From positions 310,001 through 374,000 of the forward strand of contig NZ_RZGZ01000003.1 of the NCBI RefSeq assembly GCF_003990045.1: a stretch of 64,000 nt of DNA, read 5' to 3'. Below, piece by piece: positions 26,564 through 35,835 of this stretch. The position numbers and the translations under genes are program-made. The notes below the pieces were generated by a model. The model was not told the origin of the DNA and made no database searches. It saw only the letters and a program-made list of their open reading frames with translations. The stretch's first letter is position 1; each line of letters opens with the position of its first letter. The stretch comes from Labedella endophytica. GTDB taxonomy: Bacteria; Actinomycetota; Actinomycetes; Actinomycetales; Microbacteriaceae.

Positions 26564-28480
26564 TCAGTCGAACGAGAGGGACGCCGCCTCGTTGTTGAGG
26601 ATGACGACCGGGGTGATCGTCGGGTGGCCGGCGGCGCGGATCTTCGCGAGATCGAAGCGCAGCAGCGGCGTTCCCGCCGTGACTCGCTGGCCGGTCTCGA
26701 CGAGCGTCGTGAAGCCGTCCCCCTTCATCTCCACGGTGTCGATGCCGACGTGGACGAGCAGCTCGGTGCCGTCGGAGAGGACCACGGCGACGGCGTGGCC
26801 GGTGTCGAAGACGTGACCGATGGTCCCGTCCGCTGGAGCGACGACCGTGTCACCGGAGGGCTCGATCGCGAGTCCCGGGCCCATGATCGCCTCGGCGAAG
26901 GTGGGATCGGGTACCTCGGACAGGGGCACGACCCGTCCCTCGACAGGCTGGCGCAGACGGATGGTCGTGGCTGTCACGGTCGTCGTCGTGGTCCCCTCGG
27001 GCTCCGCGAGTCGCGTGTTCTCGGACGGCGCGCTCGTGCGCCCCGCCATCAGATCCTCCATCGCGTCCTTCACGAACTGCACGTTGAGGCCGTAGACGAC
27101 CTGCACGCTCGTCCCGCCCGGCTTCATCGTCCCGGCGGCTCCCGCCCGCTTGAGAGCGGCGTCGTCGACCTTCGAGACGTCGGCGACCTCCATGCGCAGG
27201 CGCGTCGCGCAGTTCTCGAGCTCGACGATGTTCTCCCGCCCGCCGAGCGCGTCGAGGAAGCGAGCAGCGGTGGCCCGGTATCGCTCGTCGGTCGATCCGG
27301 CGGGTGCGTCCTCGTCGCCCGGTTCGTCGTCCTCGCGGCCCGGCGTCTTCAGGCGGAAGCGCAGGATGACGAAGCGGAACACCAGGAAGTAGACGACGAA
27401 CCAGAACACGCCCATGACGAGGATGATCCAGGGATTCTGGGCCATCGGGTTCATCCACTGGAGGACGAGGTCGATGAAGCCGCCGGAGAACCCGAAGCCC
27501 ATCCGCACCGGGAGGAGCGCGCTGATCGCGAGGGAGATTCCCATGAACAGCGCGTGGATCACGTAGAGCACGGGGGCGAGGAACATGAAAGCGAACTCGA
27601 GCGGTTCGGTCACGCCGACGAAGAACGAGGACACGGCGCCGGAGAGGAGGAGACCGGCCGCGACCTTCTTGCGCGTTGTCTTCGCCGTCACATACATCGC
27701 GAGCGCTGCGCCAGGCAGGCCGAACATCATGACGGGGAAGAAGCCGGTCATGTACTGTCCCGTGACCCCGTAGGTGCCGGTGCCCGAGAGGAAGTTGTTG
27801 AGGTCGTTGATCCCGGCCACGTCGAACCAGAACACGCTGTTGAGCGCGTGGTGGAGACCGAGCGGGATGAGGAGACGATTCATGAAGCCGTAGATGCCCG
27901 CACCGAGCGGGCCGAGGGTCACGATCCACTCGCCGAAGCCGACGAGGCCGCCGAAGACGATCGGCCAGACCACGTAGAGCACGAGGGCGAGCACGAGCGA
28001 GACGCCCGCGGTCACGATCGCGACGGAGCGCTTGCCGGAGAAGAACGAGAGCGCGTCGGGGAGCTTGGTGTCTTTGAACCGGTCGTAGCAGTAGGCGCCG
28101 ATGAGCCCGCAGAGGATACCCACGAAGACGTTCTTGATGAACCCGAACGCCGGGTCCACCTCGGCTTCGGCGATTCCCTGAATACCGGCGACTTTGGAGG
28201 GGTCGAGGAGGGTCGTCACCACGAGCCACGATACGAGGCCCGCGAGTGCCGAGGTTCCGTCGCTCTTCTTGGCCATACCGATCGAGATACCGATGGCGAA
28301 GAGGAGCGCCATGTTGTCGAGGAGCGCTCCTCCTGCGGCCGCGAGGAAGATCGCAGCGATGTTGCCATCATCGCCGGTGGCGCTCCTGATCCAGAATCCG
28401 ATTCCGGACAGGATCGCGGCGACGGGCAGGACGGCGACCGGGAGCATGATCGACCGGCCGAGCTTCTGGAAGAACTTCAT
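26564..28480 (-). CDS. nagE: PTS system N-acetylglucosamine-specific EIICBA component
   Basis: A 638-residue fused phosphotransferase transporter. Order of domains: IIC (about residues 1-370, with ten or so membrane segments and MFGLPGAALAMY), IIB (about 405-475, with phospho-Cys in ELENCATRLRMEV) and IIA (about 510-638, with the phospho-His region LVHVGIDTVEMKGDGF). It imports and phosphorylates GlcNAc; glucose is an alternative for the family, but nagB downstream and the ROK regulator favour GlcNAc. The ATG at 28480 with GAGG upstream is chosen over an open extension to 28585. The leader is about 95 nt. Confidence 0.94.
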   Translation of the reverse strand: MKFFQKLGRSIMLPVAVLPVAAILSGIGFWIRSATGDDGNIAAIFLAAAGGALLDNMALLFAIGISIGMAKKSDGTSALAGLVSWLVVTTLLDPSKVAGIQGIAEAEVDPAFGFIKNVFVGILCGLIGAYCYDRFKDTKLPDALSFFSGKRSVAIVTAGVSLVLALVLYVVWPIVFGGLVGFGEWIVTLGPLGAGIYGFMNRLLIPLGLHHALNSVFWFDVAGINDLNNFLSGTGTYGVTGQYMTGFFPVMMFGLPGAALAMYVTAKTTRKKVAAGLLLSGAVSSFFVGVTEPLEFAFMFLAPVLYVIHALFMGISLAISALLPVRMGFGFSGGFIDLVLQWMNPMAQNPWIILVMGVFWFVVYFLVFRFVILRFRLKTPGREDDEPGDEDAPAGSTDERYRATAARFLDALGGRENIVELENCATRLRMEVADVSKVDDAALKRAGAAGTMKPGGTSVQVVYGLNVQFVKDAMEDLMAGRTSAPSENTRLAEPEGTTTTTVTATTIRLRQPVEGRVVPLSEVPDPTFAEAIMGPGLAIEPSGDTVVAPADGTIGHVFDTGHAVAVVLSDGTELLVHVGIDTVEMKGDGFTTLVETGQRVTAGTPLLRFDLAKIRAAGHPTITPVVILNNEAASLSFD

Positions 28481-28581
28481 CGAGACCTCGCAAAGAGTAG
28501 GGGATGGAGGGGAGAGAGGGTGCTGGCGGTGCGGGCGTCGCAGGCTCCGGACGGGCCGGGCGGTTTTCTTGTTAGGACGGT

Positions 28582-28587
28582 ACACTA
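28582..28587 (-). promoter_or_regulatory. -10 box (TAGTGT) of nagE
   Basis: On the minus strand TAGTGT lies about 95 nt before the nagE ATG. Its position, 16 bp from an oppositely oriented identical hexamer, means the two promoters share DNA. Confidence 0.5.
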
Positions 28588-28603
28588 AATCGACGCGGCG
28601 AAC

Positions 28604-28609
28604 TAGTGT
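28604..28609 (+). promoter_or_regulatory. -10 box (TAGTGT) of the ROK regulator gene
   Basis: The hexamer ends 6 nt before the ATG at 28616, predicting a leaderless mRNA. With the nagE -10 it forms the inverted repeat ACACTA-N16-TAGTGT. Confidence 0.55.
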
Positions 28610-28615
28610 GGGTTC

Positions 28616-29782
28616 ATGACCCCCTCGCCTCCACCCGCCTCGTCGCCGATCGTGGAGGCGAACGGATCACAGACGGTCGCCCCGGACGCCCCGCGGAAGA
28701 GCCACCCGGCTGACGCCCGGTCGCGCAATCGGTCCCTCGTCCTCGGGTTGCTCTTCCACGACGGCCCGCTGAGCCGCGCCGAACTCGCCCGTCGATCCGG
28801 ACTGACGCGGGTGACGATGTCCGATCTCGTCGGGGAACTCGTCGACTCGGGGCTCGTGATCGAGCAGGGGATGCAGTCGCGGAGCGGTCGCGGGAAACCC
28901 GGCATGCTCGTCGACGTCGATCGGAGCGCGCTGCACGTGATCGCGATCGACCTCTCGCGACCGCAGAGCTACGTGGGGGCCGTCATCTCCCTCCTCGGGG
29001 AGGAGGCAGTTCGTCACTCCGTGCCCTGGCCCGAGGGGGACAGCGCGAGCGCCGAGGCGGCAATCGTGGAACTCGCACAGCGGCTGCAGGCGGCTGCGCC
29101 CGGTCGTGTCCTCGGCCTCGGGGTCGCCACGCCGGGAATCGTCTCGCCGTCCGGAGTCGTCGAGACGGCTCCGAACGTGGGCTGGACGGGGTTCAACATG
29201 CAGAGCGCGCTCGCCCGGGCGGTCCCCGTCCCGGTGCACATCGCGAACGACGCGAATGCCGCGGCCGTGGGGGAGCACCTCCTCGCAGGCTCGAGAGGCG
29301 ACCTCCTGCTCGTGAAGATCGGCCGCGGTGTCGGCGCCGGGATCCTCGTGCGGGGCGAGCTCGTGATCGGAAGCCACATGGCGGCCGGCGAGATCGGGCA
29401 CGTGACGGTCGGAACCGACCCGGGCGACGCCCCGACGTGCGCGTGCGGGCGTCGGGGTTGCCTCGAAGCCTGGGTCTCGATCCCGGCCGTGCGGCGTCGG
29501 CTCGCCGACGGCGACGCCGGCGTCGTCCGCGACGCGGGGGAGCGCCTCGGCATCGCGCTCGCTCCGATCATCGGCGCTCTGAACCTCGAGGAGATCGTGG
29601 TCGCGGGTCCGGAGGACCTCCTCGGTCCTGACTTCCGAGAGACGCTCGTGTCGACCCTGCAGGAGCGCACCCTCCCGACGCAGCGCCGCACGATCGACGT
29701 GCGACGGGCGACCTACGGGGACGACGCTGTGCTCCGCGGCGCCGGCGCGATCGTCCTCACCGCCGAACTCGGCATCCGCTGA
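28616..29782 (+). CDS. ROK-family transcriptional regulator (NagC-like)
   Basis: A 388-residue repressor or kinase-fold protein. An N-terminal winged helix (about residues 35-90: RSLVLGLLFHDGPLSRAEL, then SGLTRVTMSDLVGEL) is followed by the ROK domain with VLGLGVATPGIV, IANDANAAAVGEHL and the zinc-binding CACGRRGCLEAW near residue 275. In other bacteria NagC-type ROK proteins bind GlcNAc-6-P and control nag genes. It is divergent from nagE-nagB-cutC, with overlapping promoters. The N-terminal 30 residues are Pro/Ser/Ala-rich and probably disordered. Confidence 0.92.
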   Translation: MTPSPPPASSPIVEANGSQTVAPDAPRKSHPADARSRNRSLVLGLLFHDGPLSRAELARRSGLTRVTMSDLVGELVDSGLVIEQGMQSRSGRGKPGMLVDVDRSALHVIAIDLSRPQSYVGAVISLLGEEAVRHSVPWPEGDSASAEAAIVELAQRLQAAAPGRVLGLGVATPGIVSPSGVVETAPNVGWTGFNMQSALARAVPVPVHIANDANAAAVGEHLLAGSRGDLLLVKIGRGVGAGILVRGELVIGSHMAAGEIGHVTVGTDPGDAPTCACGRRGCLEAWVSIPAVRRRLADGDAGVVRDAGERLGIALAPIIGALNLEEIVVAGPEDLLGPDFRETLVSTLQERTLPTQRRTIDVRRATYGDDAVLRGAGAIVLTAELGIR

Positions 29783-29800
29783 CGGATCAGTCCGGGTGCG

Positions 29801-31459
29801 TCAGATCCAGCTGGGCAACCAGTAGTGGAGCCGGATGAAGACGTCCGGCACCCACGTCGCGGTCCACATCGGGAACCAGAACGCGCTCAGCAGGGCGGCG
29901 ACACCGAGGAACACCGCGACGATGACGAGCCCGGTCCCGCGGCGCACCGTGTCCCCGTCGCGCGGCCCCACGATCCACCCGATCGCGAAGACGAGCGCGA
30001 GGAGGAGATACGGCTCGAACGCGATCGTGTAGAACTGGAACACCGTGCGCTCCGGGTACAGCAGCCACGGCCCGTAGCCCGCCAGGATCCCCGTGAGCAC
30101 GAGGCCGATCCGCCGGTCCGGGCGTGTGATCATGCGGTAGACGAGGAACAGCAGGACGGCGACGGCGGCCCACCAGATGAGCGGGTTGGCGATCGCTGTG
30201 ATGGCTTCGGCCCCGCCGGGGGTCGCGGAGTACCACATCGACGTGGGCCGCAGCATGAGCAGCCAGGTCGTCGGCGAGGCCTGGTACGGGTGCGGCTGGC
30301 TGAGCCCCACGTGGAACGTGTACATCGACGAGTGGTAATGCCAGAGGCTCTGCAGCGCGGTGGGGATCCAGGCGAAAGGCCCCGTCCACGCGTTGCCCGC
30401 CTGGTCGGCCCACGTCCGGTCGTAGCCGTCGTCGCCGAGCAGCCACCCCGACCAGCTCGCGGCGTAGACGACGAGGGCCACCGGGACGAGGAGCAGGAAC
30501 GTCGCCGGCCCCTGCTTGAGGATCGCGGCGCTCCAGAAGAACGGGATGCCGGCCCGTCTCCGGGCGAGGGCGTCGACGACCACGAGGTAGACGCCGAAGA
30601 CGGCGAGGAAGTACAGGCCCGACCACTTCACGCTCGTGGCGAGCCCGAAGGCGACGCCGGCCGCGATGACCCATGGTCGGGTCCAGAACACCGGGCCCCA
30701 GGGCGGCAGGGGCCCCGGCCCCCGGCGCACGAGCCACGCGTCGAGGCGCCTCCTGACCCATTCGCGGTCGAGGATGACGGCGCCGAACCCGAGGAGCGCG
30801 AAGAACATCACCATCGTGTCCAGCAGGGCGACGCGGGACATCACGATCGCGTGGCCGTCGATGGCGAACAGGCCTCCGGCCACCACGGCGAGGGCGGTGG
30901 AGGAGAAGAGACGACGCGCGATGAGGGTGAGGAGGAGGACCGAGAGGATGCCCACGACGGCGGTGCCGATACGCCACCCGACGGCGTCCGTCCCCTGCCC
31001 CACGAGGGCCATCCCGAGACCGATGATCCACTTGCCGAGCGGTGGGTGCACGACGTAACTCGGATCGTCCAGCCAGCCGTTCACGTCCCCCGCCGCGAAC
31101 GCGTCGTCCGCTCCGTCCGGCCAGGACCGCTCGGCCCCGGTGTTCCACAGGGTCCAGGCGTCTTTGACGTAGTAGGTCTCGTCGAAGACGAGCGCGTGGG
31201 GGTGACCGAGGTTCCACAATCGCAGCACGGCGGCGAGGAGGGTCACGATGGCCGGGCCGCCCCAGTACCAGAGCGCGCGTCGGCCGGGTGTGCCGAGCAC
31301 ACGGGCCCACCATGCATCGATCCGCGTGGGCTCCGTCCTGACGCGGGAGACCCGCGCGTCACGGCGCCGAACCGTCGCCGACGGTGCTGCCGCGACGACC
31401 TCGTCGAAGGTCGCGCTCGAGCGCTCGCCGTCCGAGCCGGTCACCGTCACGGTGACCAT
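29801..31459 (-). CDS. pmt: Dolichyl-phosphate-mannose--protein mannosyltransferase (Pmt)
   Basis: A membrane glycosyltransferase of about 552 residues (GT39) that adds mannose to exported proteins from polyprenyl-phosphate mannose. The catalytic Asp-Glu pair is in the first external loop, VFDETYYVKDAWT (near residues 90-102). At least ten hydrophobic segments follow, and the PMT C-terminal region ends HYWLPSWI. The M at 31459 (MVTVTVTGSDGERSS) begins a short cytoplasmic tail; an upstream open extension is a shadow of rsmI. It is divergent from rsmI, a conserved actinobacterial arrangement. Confidence 0.94.
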   Translation of the reverse strand: MVTVTVTGSDGERSSATFDEVVAAAPSATVRRRDARVSRVRTEPTRIDAWWARVLGTPGRRALWYWGGPAIVTLLAAVLRLWNLGHPHALVFDETYYVKDAWTLWNTGAERSWPDGADDAFAAGDVNGWLDDPSYVVHPPLGKWIIGLGMALVGQGTDAVGWRIGTAVVGILSVLLLTLIARRLFSSTALAVVAGGLFAIDGHAIVMSRVALLDTMVMFFALLGFGAVILDREWVRRRLDAWLVRRGPGPLPPWGPVFWTRPWVIAAGVAFGLATSVKWSGLYFLAVFGVYLVVVDALARRRAGIPFFWSAAILKQGPATFLLLVPVALVVYAASWSGWLLGDDGYDRTWADQAGNAWTGPFAWIPTALQSLWHYHSSMYTFHVGLSQPHPYQASPTTWLLMLRPTSMWYSATPGGAEAITAIANPLIWWAAVAVLLFLVYRMITRPDRRIGLVLTGILAGYGPWLLYPERTVFQFYTIAFEPYLLLALVFAIGWIVGPRDGDTVRRGTGLVIVAVFLGVAALLSAFWFPMWTATWVPDVFIRLHYWLPSWI

Positions 31460-31549
31460 GGTAGGCGAACGGCGCGATCGGGCCCGTGAGCGCGCTGACA
31501 GCCGGCGCCTGCTGACAGGCGACGTGCTGAGACCGCCACAGCCTCCTGA

Positions 31550-31555
31550 CACACT
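31550..31555 (+). promoter_or_regulatory. Possible -10 box (CACACT) of rsmI
   Basis: CACACT ends 6 nt before the ATG at 31562, and CTGAGA at 31527-31532 is a possible -35 with a 17-bp spacer. The first base departs from TAnnnT. Confidence 0.4.
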
Positions 31556-31561
31556 GGGGGG

Positions 31562-32386
31562 ATGATCGTCCTCGGCGCCACCCCCATCGGAAACCTCGGA
31601 GACGCCTCTCCCCGTCTCGTCGAGGCGCTGCGCACCATGCCGGTCGTCGCGGCGGAGGACACGCGCACGACCATGCGCCTGCTCGCCGCCCTCGGGGTGG
31701 AGGAGCGACCGCGGCTCATCGCCCTCCACGACCACAACGAGCGCGAGCGCGCCGGCGACCTCGTCGAGCTCGCTCGCGAGGCCGACGTGCTCGTGCTGAG
31801 CGACGCGGGCATGCCGACGGTCTCGGATCCCGGCTACCACCTCGTCGAGGCCGCCATCGCGGCGGGCGTCGCGGTGAGCGTCATCCCCGGCCCGAGCGCG
31901 GTCATCTCGGCGCTCGCCGTGTCCGGGCTGCCGACCGACCGCTTCAGCTTCGAGGGATTCCTCCCGCGTCGCCCGGGGGAGCGACGGAGCGCGTTCGCGG
32001 CCCTCTCGACCGAGCGACGCACGATGGTCTTCTTCGAATCCCCCCAACGGCTCGCCGAGAGCCTCGCCGCCGCGGCGGAGGCCTTCGGGCCGGGCCGCCG
32101 AGCCGCGGTGTGCCGGGAGCTCACGAAGAAGTTCGAGGAGGTGCGTCGCGGCGGGCTCGGGGAGCTCGCCGATTGGGCGGCCGAGGGAGTGCGCGGTGAG
32201 ATCTGCCTCGTGATCGAGGGCGCCGCGCCGAGCACCGTCACGATGGAGACGGGCACGGAGCAGGTCCTCGCCCTCGTCGCGGCGGGTGCACGCCTCAAGG
32301 AGGCCTCCGCCGAGGTCGCCGAGGCCACGGGACTCGGCCGGCGTGAGCTCTATCAGGCGGTCCTCGACGCCCGTCGCACGCCCTGA
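31562..32386 (+). CDS. rsmI: 16S rRNA (cytidine(1402)-2'-O)-methyltransferase
   Basis: A 274-residue tetrapyrrole-methylase-fold enzyme that methylates C1402 of 16S rRNA in the ribosomal P site. Motifs: GATPIGNLGDASPR at the N-terminus, VAAEDTRTTMRLL, LVLSDAGMPTVSDPG and VSVIPGPSAVISAL binding S-adenosylmethionine, and RRTMVFFESPQRL. The length is normal. It is divergent from pmt and 54 nt ahead of metG, which has its own promoter. Confidence 0.96.
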   Translation: MIVLGATPIGNLGDASPRLVEALRTMPVVAAEDTRTTMRLLAALGVEERPRLIALHDHNERERAGDLVELAREADVLVLSDAGMPTVSDPGYHLVEAAIAAGVAVSVIPGPSAVISALAVSGLPTDRFSFEGFLPRRPGERRSAFAALSTERRTMVFFESPQRLAESLAAAAEAFGPGRRAAVCRELTKKFEEVRRGGLGELADWAAEGVRGEICLVIEGAAPSTVTMETGTEQVLALVAAGARLKEASAEVAEATGLGRRELYQAVLDARRTP

Positions 32387-32427
32387 CCGGCCAAAGACAC
32401 GCGGCGCTCGCCGCCGTCGCCGCGTCC

Positions 32428-32433
32428 TAGGAT
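32428..32433 (+). promoter_or_regulatory. -10 box (TAGGAT) of metG
   Basis: It ends 7 nt before the metG ATG; no Shine-Dalgarno sequence is present. A leaderless transcript is predicted. Confidence 0.6.
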
Positions 32434-32440
32434 TGACTCC

Positions 32441-34021
32441 ATGTCTTCAGGCCGTTCCTTCTACATCACGACGCCGATCTTCTACGTCAACGATGCCCCG
32501 CACATCGGGCACGCGTACACGGAGGCGGCGACCGACGTGATGAGCCGCTGGCACCGCCAGGCCGGCGACGACACCTGGTCGCTCACGGGCACGGACGAGC
32601 ACGGCGAGAAGATCCTGCGCACGGCCGTCGCGAACGGCGTCACGCCGAAGCAGTGGGCCGACCGCCTCGTCGCCGAAGCGTGGAAGCCGCTGCTCGAGAC
32701 ACTCGACATCGCCAACGACGACTTCATCCGCACGACGGACGAGCACCACGAGCGCAACGTGCAGGCGTTCCTGCAGAAGCTCTACGACGACGGCCACATC
32801 TACGCGGGTGAGTACGAGGGGTACTACTGCGTCGGCTGTGAGGAGTACAAGCAGTCGAGCGAGCTGCTCGACGGCACCGGCGAGTACGCGGGCCAGCTCG
32901 TCTGCGCCATCCACTCGAAGCCCGTCGAACTGCTGCGCGAGCGCAACTACTTCTTCCGCATGAGCGCGTTCGCCGATCGCCTGCTCGCGCTCTACGACGA
33001 CCGTCCCGACTTCGTGCAGCCCGATTCGGCGCGTAACGAGATCGTCCAGTTCGTGAAGCAGGGCCTCAACGACCTCTCGATCTCGCGGTCGAGCTTCGAC
33101 TGGGGCGTCAAGGTGCCGTGGGACGAGACCCACGTCGTCTACGTCTGGTTCGACGCGCTCCTCAACTACGCCACGGCCGTCGGCCTCTCGGACGACCCGG
33201 AGGAGTTCGCCCGCCGCTGGCCCGCGACCCACGTGGTCGGCAAGGACATCCTGCGCTTCCACTCGGTGATCTGGCCGGCCATGCTCATGGCCGCGGGCCT
33301 CGAGGTGCCGAAGCAGGTCTTCGCGCACGGCTGGCTGCTCGTCGGCGGCGAGAAGATGTCGAAGTCGAAGCTCACGGGCATCGCGCCGCGCGAGATCACC
33401 GACACCTTCGGCTCCGACGCGTTCCGGTACTACTTCCTGCGGGCGATCGCCTTCGGTCAGGACGGCTCCTTCAGCTGGGAGGACCTGCACGCGCGCTACC
33501 ACGCCGAGCTCGCCAACGGCTTCGGCAACCTCGCCTCGCGGGTGATCGCGATGGTCGGTCGCTACGAGGACGGCGTGCTCCCCGCCGCCGGTGAGTCCAC
33601 GGAGGCCGAAGAGGCCATCCAGAGGATCGTCGCCGATGCGACGACGACGGCCGACGCGGCGATCGATCGCCTCGCGGTGCACGAGGCGATCGGCGCCGTC
33701 TGGACGATCGTCGACGCGCTCAACGGCTACATCACCGAGCAGGCGCCGTGGGTGCTCGCGAAGGACGAGGCTCAGCGCGACCGGCTCAGGACGGTGCTCT
33801 ACACGGCGACCGAGGGGCTGCGGGCGCTCGCGGTTCTGCTGTCCCCGGTGCTCACGAAGAGCACCCCGATCCTGTGGAACGCGATCGGGGCGCAGGAAGC
33901 GCTCGGCGATCTCCGCGAGCAGCCCCTCCGCGACGCCGGCCGCTGGGGTCAGCTCCCGTCGGGGGCGACCGTGTCGCCACTCGAGCCGCTCTTCCCCCGC
34001 ATCGACCTCGCGACCTCCTGA
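32441..34021 (+). CDS. metG: Methionyl-tRNA synthetase
   Basis: A 526-residue class I synthetase. The HIGH motif appears as HIGHAYTEA near residue 21, and the KMSKS loop as GEKMSKSKLTG near residue 303. Two cysteines occur in YYCVGCEEY, but no full four-Cys zinc knuckle, matching the shorter Met-RS type lacking the C-terminal dimerisation domain. It charges tRNA-Met for initiation and elongation. It starts the run metG-tatD-rsmA. Confidence 0.97.
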   Translation: MSSGRSFYITTPIFYVNDAPHIGHAYTEAATDVMSRWHRQAGDDTWSLTGTDEHGEKILRTAVANGVTPKQWADRLVAEAWKPLLETLDIANDDFIRTTDEHHERNVQAFLQKLYDDGHIYAGEYEGYYCVGCEEYKQSSELLDGTGEYAGQLVCAIHSKPVELLRERNYFFRMSAFADRLLALYDDRPDFVQPDSARNEIVQFVKQGLNDLSISRSSFDWGVKVPWDETHVVYVWFDALLNYATAVGLSDDPEEFARRWPATHVVGKDILRFHSVIWPAMLMAAGLEVPKQVFAHGWLLVGGEKMSKSKLTGIAPREITDTFGSDAFRYYFLRAIAFGQDGSFSWEDLHARYHAELANGFGNLASRVIAMVGRYEDGVLPAAGESTEAEEAIQRIVADATTTADAAIDRLAVHEAIGAVWTIVDALNGYITEQAPWVLAKDEAQRDRLRTVLYTATEGLRALAVLLSPVLTKSTPILWNAIGAQEALGDLREQPLRDAGRWGQLPSGATVSPLEPLFPRIDLATS

Positions 34022-34031
34022 GCCCCCGACG

Positions 34032-34931
34032 ATGGCGGACGATTCGCACCTGAGATCGCGCTCCGAGCAGGGGCGTCGCGACCGGCGCTGGCCGGAGGAG
34101 CCGCAGCCCCTCGCGGTCGCCGTCTACGACAACCACACCCACCTCGAGGTCGCCGACGGTGACGACCCCCTCGACGTCGCGACGCAGCTCGAGCGCGCCC
34201 GGGCCGCGGGGGTCCGCGGCGTCGTGCAGGTGGGAACCGACGTCGCGACGTCGATCTGGAGCGCCGAACTCGCGGCCATCGAGCCCCGCGTGCTCGCCGC
34301 GGTCGCGATCCACCCGAACGACGCCCCGGAGCTCGCCGCCGCCGGCGAGCTGGAGGCCGCGCTCGAGACGATCGCCGAACTCGCCTCCCGCCCCCGCGTG
34401 CGCGCCGTCGGCGAGACGGGCCTCGACTTCTTCCGTACGGGAGAGGCGGGGCGGGACTCCCAGTTCGCGTCGTTCGAGGCCCACATCGACATCGCGAAGC
34501 GCACGGGGACCGCGCTGCAGATCCACGACCGGGACGCCCACGAGGCGGTCGTCGAGACGCTCCTGCGCGTCGGCGCCCCGGAGAAGACCGTCTTCCACTG
34601 CTTCTCGGGCGACGAAGCCCTCGCGCGACTCTGCGCCGAGAACGGCTGGTACCTCTCGTTCGCCGGCACCGTGAGCTTCTCGAACGCCGGGCGCCTGCGC
34701 GAGGCCCTCGCGATCGCCCCCCGCGAGCTCGTGCTCGTCGAGACGGACGCCCCGTACCTCACCCCGACTCCGTTCCGCGGTCGGCCGAACGCCCCATACC
34801 TCATCCCGCACACGCTGCGGTCGATGGCGGAGACGCTCGACGTGCACGAGGACGAGCTCGCCGCGTCGATCGCGGCCAACACGGAGCGCGTCTACGGCTC
34901 GTGGGACCTCGATGCGGCGGTGTCGGAATGA
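34032..34931 (+). CDS. tatD: TatD family metal-dependent hydrolase (DNase)
   Basis: A 299-residue amidohydrolase-fold nuclease. Metal ligands are visible in the NHTHLEV motif, in [10 protein letters not shown] (Glu) and in [12 protein letters not shown] and FHCFSG (His), with [11 protein letters not shown] carrying the last Asp. The first 30 residues are a charged Arg/Glu-rich extension not seen in most TatD proteins. It lies 10 nt after metG and overlaps the rsmA start (ATGA at 34928). Actinobacterial relatives often have rpfB between tatD and rsmA; here it is absent. Confidence 0.94.
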   Translation: MADDSHLRSRSEQGRRDRRWPEEPQPLAVAVYDNHTHLEVADGDDPLDVATQLERARAAGVRGVVQVGTDVATSIWSAELAAIEPRVLAAVAIHPNDAPELAAAGELEAALETIAELASRPRVRAVGETGLDFFRTGEAGRDSQFASFEAHIDIAKRTGTALQIHDRDAHEAVVETLLRVGAPEKTVFHCFSGDEALARLCAENGWYLSFAGTVSFSNAGRLREALAIAPRELVLVETDAPYLTPTPFRGRPNAPYLIPHTLRSMAETLDVHEDELAASIAANTERVYGSWDLDAAVSE

Positions 34932-35797
34932 GCGAGGTCCGCCTGCTGGGACCCGCGGAGATCCGGGATCTCGCCGAGGCTCTCGACCTGCAGCCCACGA
35001 AGAAGCTCGGTCAGAACTTCGTCATCGACGCCAACACGGTGCGGAAGATCGTGGCGACGGCCGGCGTTCGCGAGGACGAGACGGTCGTCGAGATCGGGCC
35101 GGGGCTCGGGTCGCTGACCCTGGGGCTGCTCGCTGCGGGCGCTCACGTCATCGCGGTGGAGATCGACGGCCGGTTGGCCGCCCAGCTGCCGGAGACCGTC
35201 GCTCTCCTCGCCCCCGACGCGGCCCTCACCGTGGTGCACGAGGACGCGATGCGCATCCTCGAGCTGCCGGGGGAGCCCGTCCGCCTCGTCGCGAACCTCC
35301 CGTACAACGTGTCGGTGCCGGTGCTGCTCCACTTCCTCGAGCACTTCCCCCTCCTGCGGTCCGGCGTCGTCATGGTTCAGGCGGAGGTCGGGCACCGACT
35401 CGCGGCGCCCCCGGGATCGAAGGTCTACGGGTCTCCGAGCGTCAAGGCCGCGTGGTACGGCGTGTGGCGCACCGCCGGGAATGTGGGGCGCCAGGTGTTC
35501 TGGCCCGTCCCCAACGTGGACTCCGTGCTCGTCGCCTTCGATCGCGCCGCGGAGGAACCGGGCGACGAGCGCCTCCGGCGGGCGACCTTCGATGTCGTGG
35601 ACGCGGCGTTCGGGCAGCGGAGAAAGATGCTCCGTCAGTCGCTCTCGACGCTGTTCGGCGATTCTGCTCGTGCGAGCGCCGCGCTCGAGCAGGCGGGGGT
35701 CGCGACGACGGCCCGCGGCGAGGAGCTCGGCGTGGAGAGCTTCATCGCCATGGGCCGTGCGCTCCTCGCCGTGCGTGGCACCGGCGACGCGACCTGA
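34928..35797 (+). CDS. rsmA: 16S rRNA (adenine(1518)-N6/adenine(1519)-N6)-dimethyltransferase
   Basis: A 289-residue KsgA-type enzyme that dimethylates two adjacent adenines near the 3' end of 16S rRNA. Features: [19 protein letters not shown] at the start, the S-adenosylmethionine motif [13 protein letters not shown], the catalytic [13 protein letters not shown] (motif IV) and the C-terminal rRNA-binding region with [12 protein letters not shown]. The ATG overlaps the tatD stop. ispE follows 38 nt downstream with its own promoter. Confidence 0.97.
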   Translation: MSEVRLLGPAEIRDLAEALDLQPTKKLGQNFVIDANTVRKIVATAGVREDETVVEIGPGLGSLTLGLLAAGAHVIAVEIDGRLAAQLPETVALLAPDAALTVVHEDAMRILELPGEPVRLVANLPYNVSVPVLLHFLEHFPLLRSGVVMVQAEVGHRLAAPPGSKVYGSPSVKAAWYGVWRTAGNVGRQVFWPVPNVDSVLVAFDRAAEEPGDERLRRATFDVVDAAFGQRRKMLRQSLSTLFGDSARASAALEQAGVATTARGEELGVESFIAMGRALLAVRGTGDAT

Positions 35798-35823
35798 CGC
35801 GATTCCGACCTCCGGGCCTGGTC

Positions 35824-35829
35824 TAGGTT
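35824..35829 (+). promoter_or_regulatory. -10 box (TAGGTT) of ispE
   Basis: It ends 6 nt before the ispE ATG. A leaderless start here is predicted, besides any read-through from rsmA. Confidence 0.55.
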
Positions 35830-35835
35830 GGAAGC

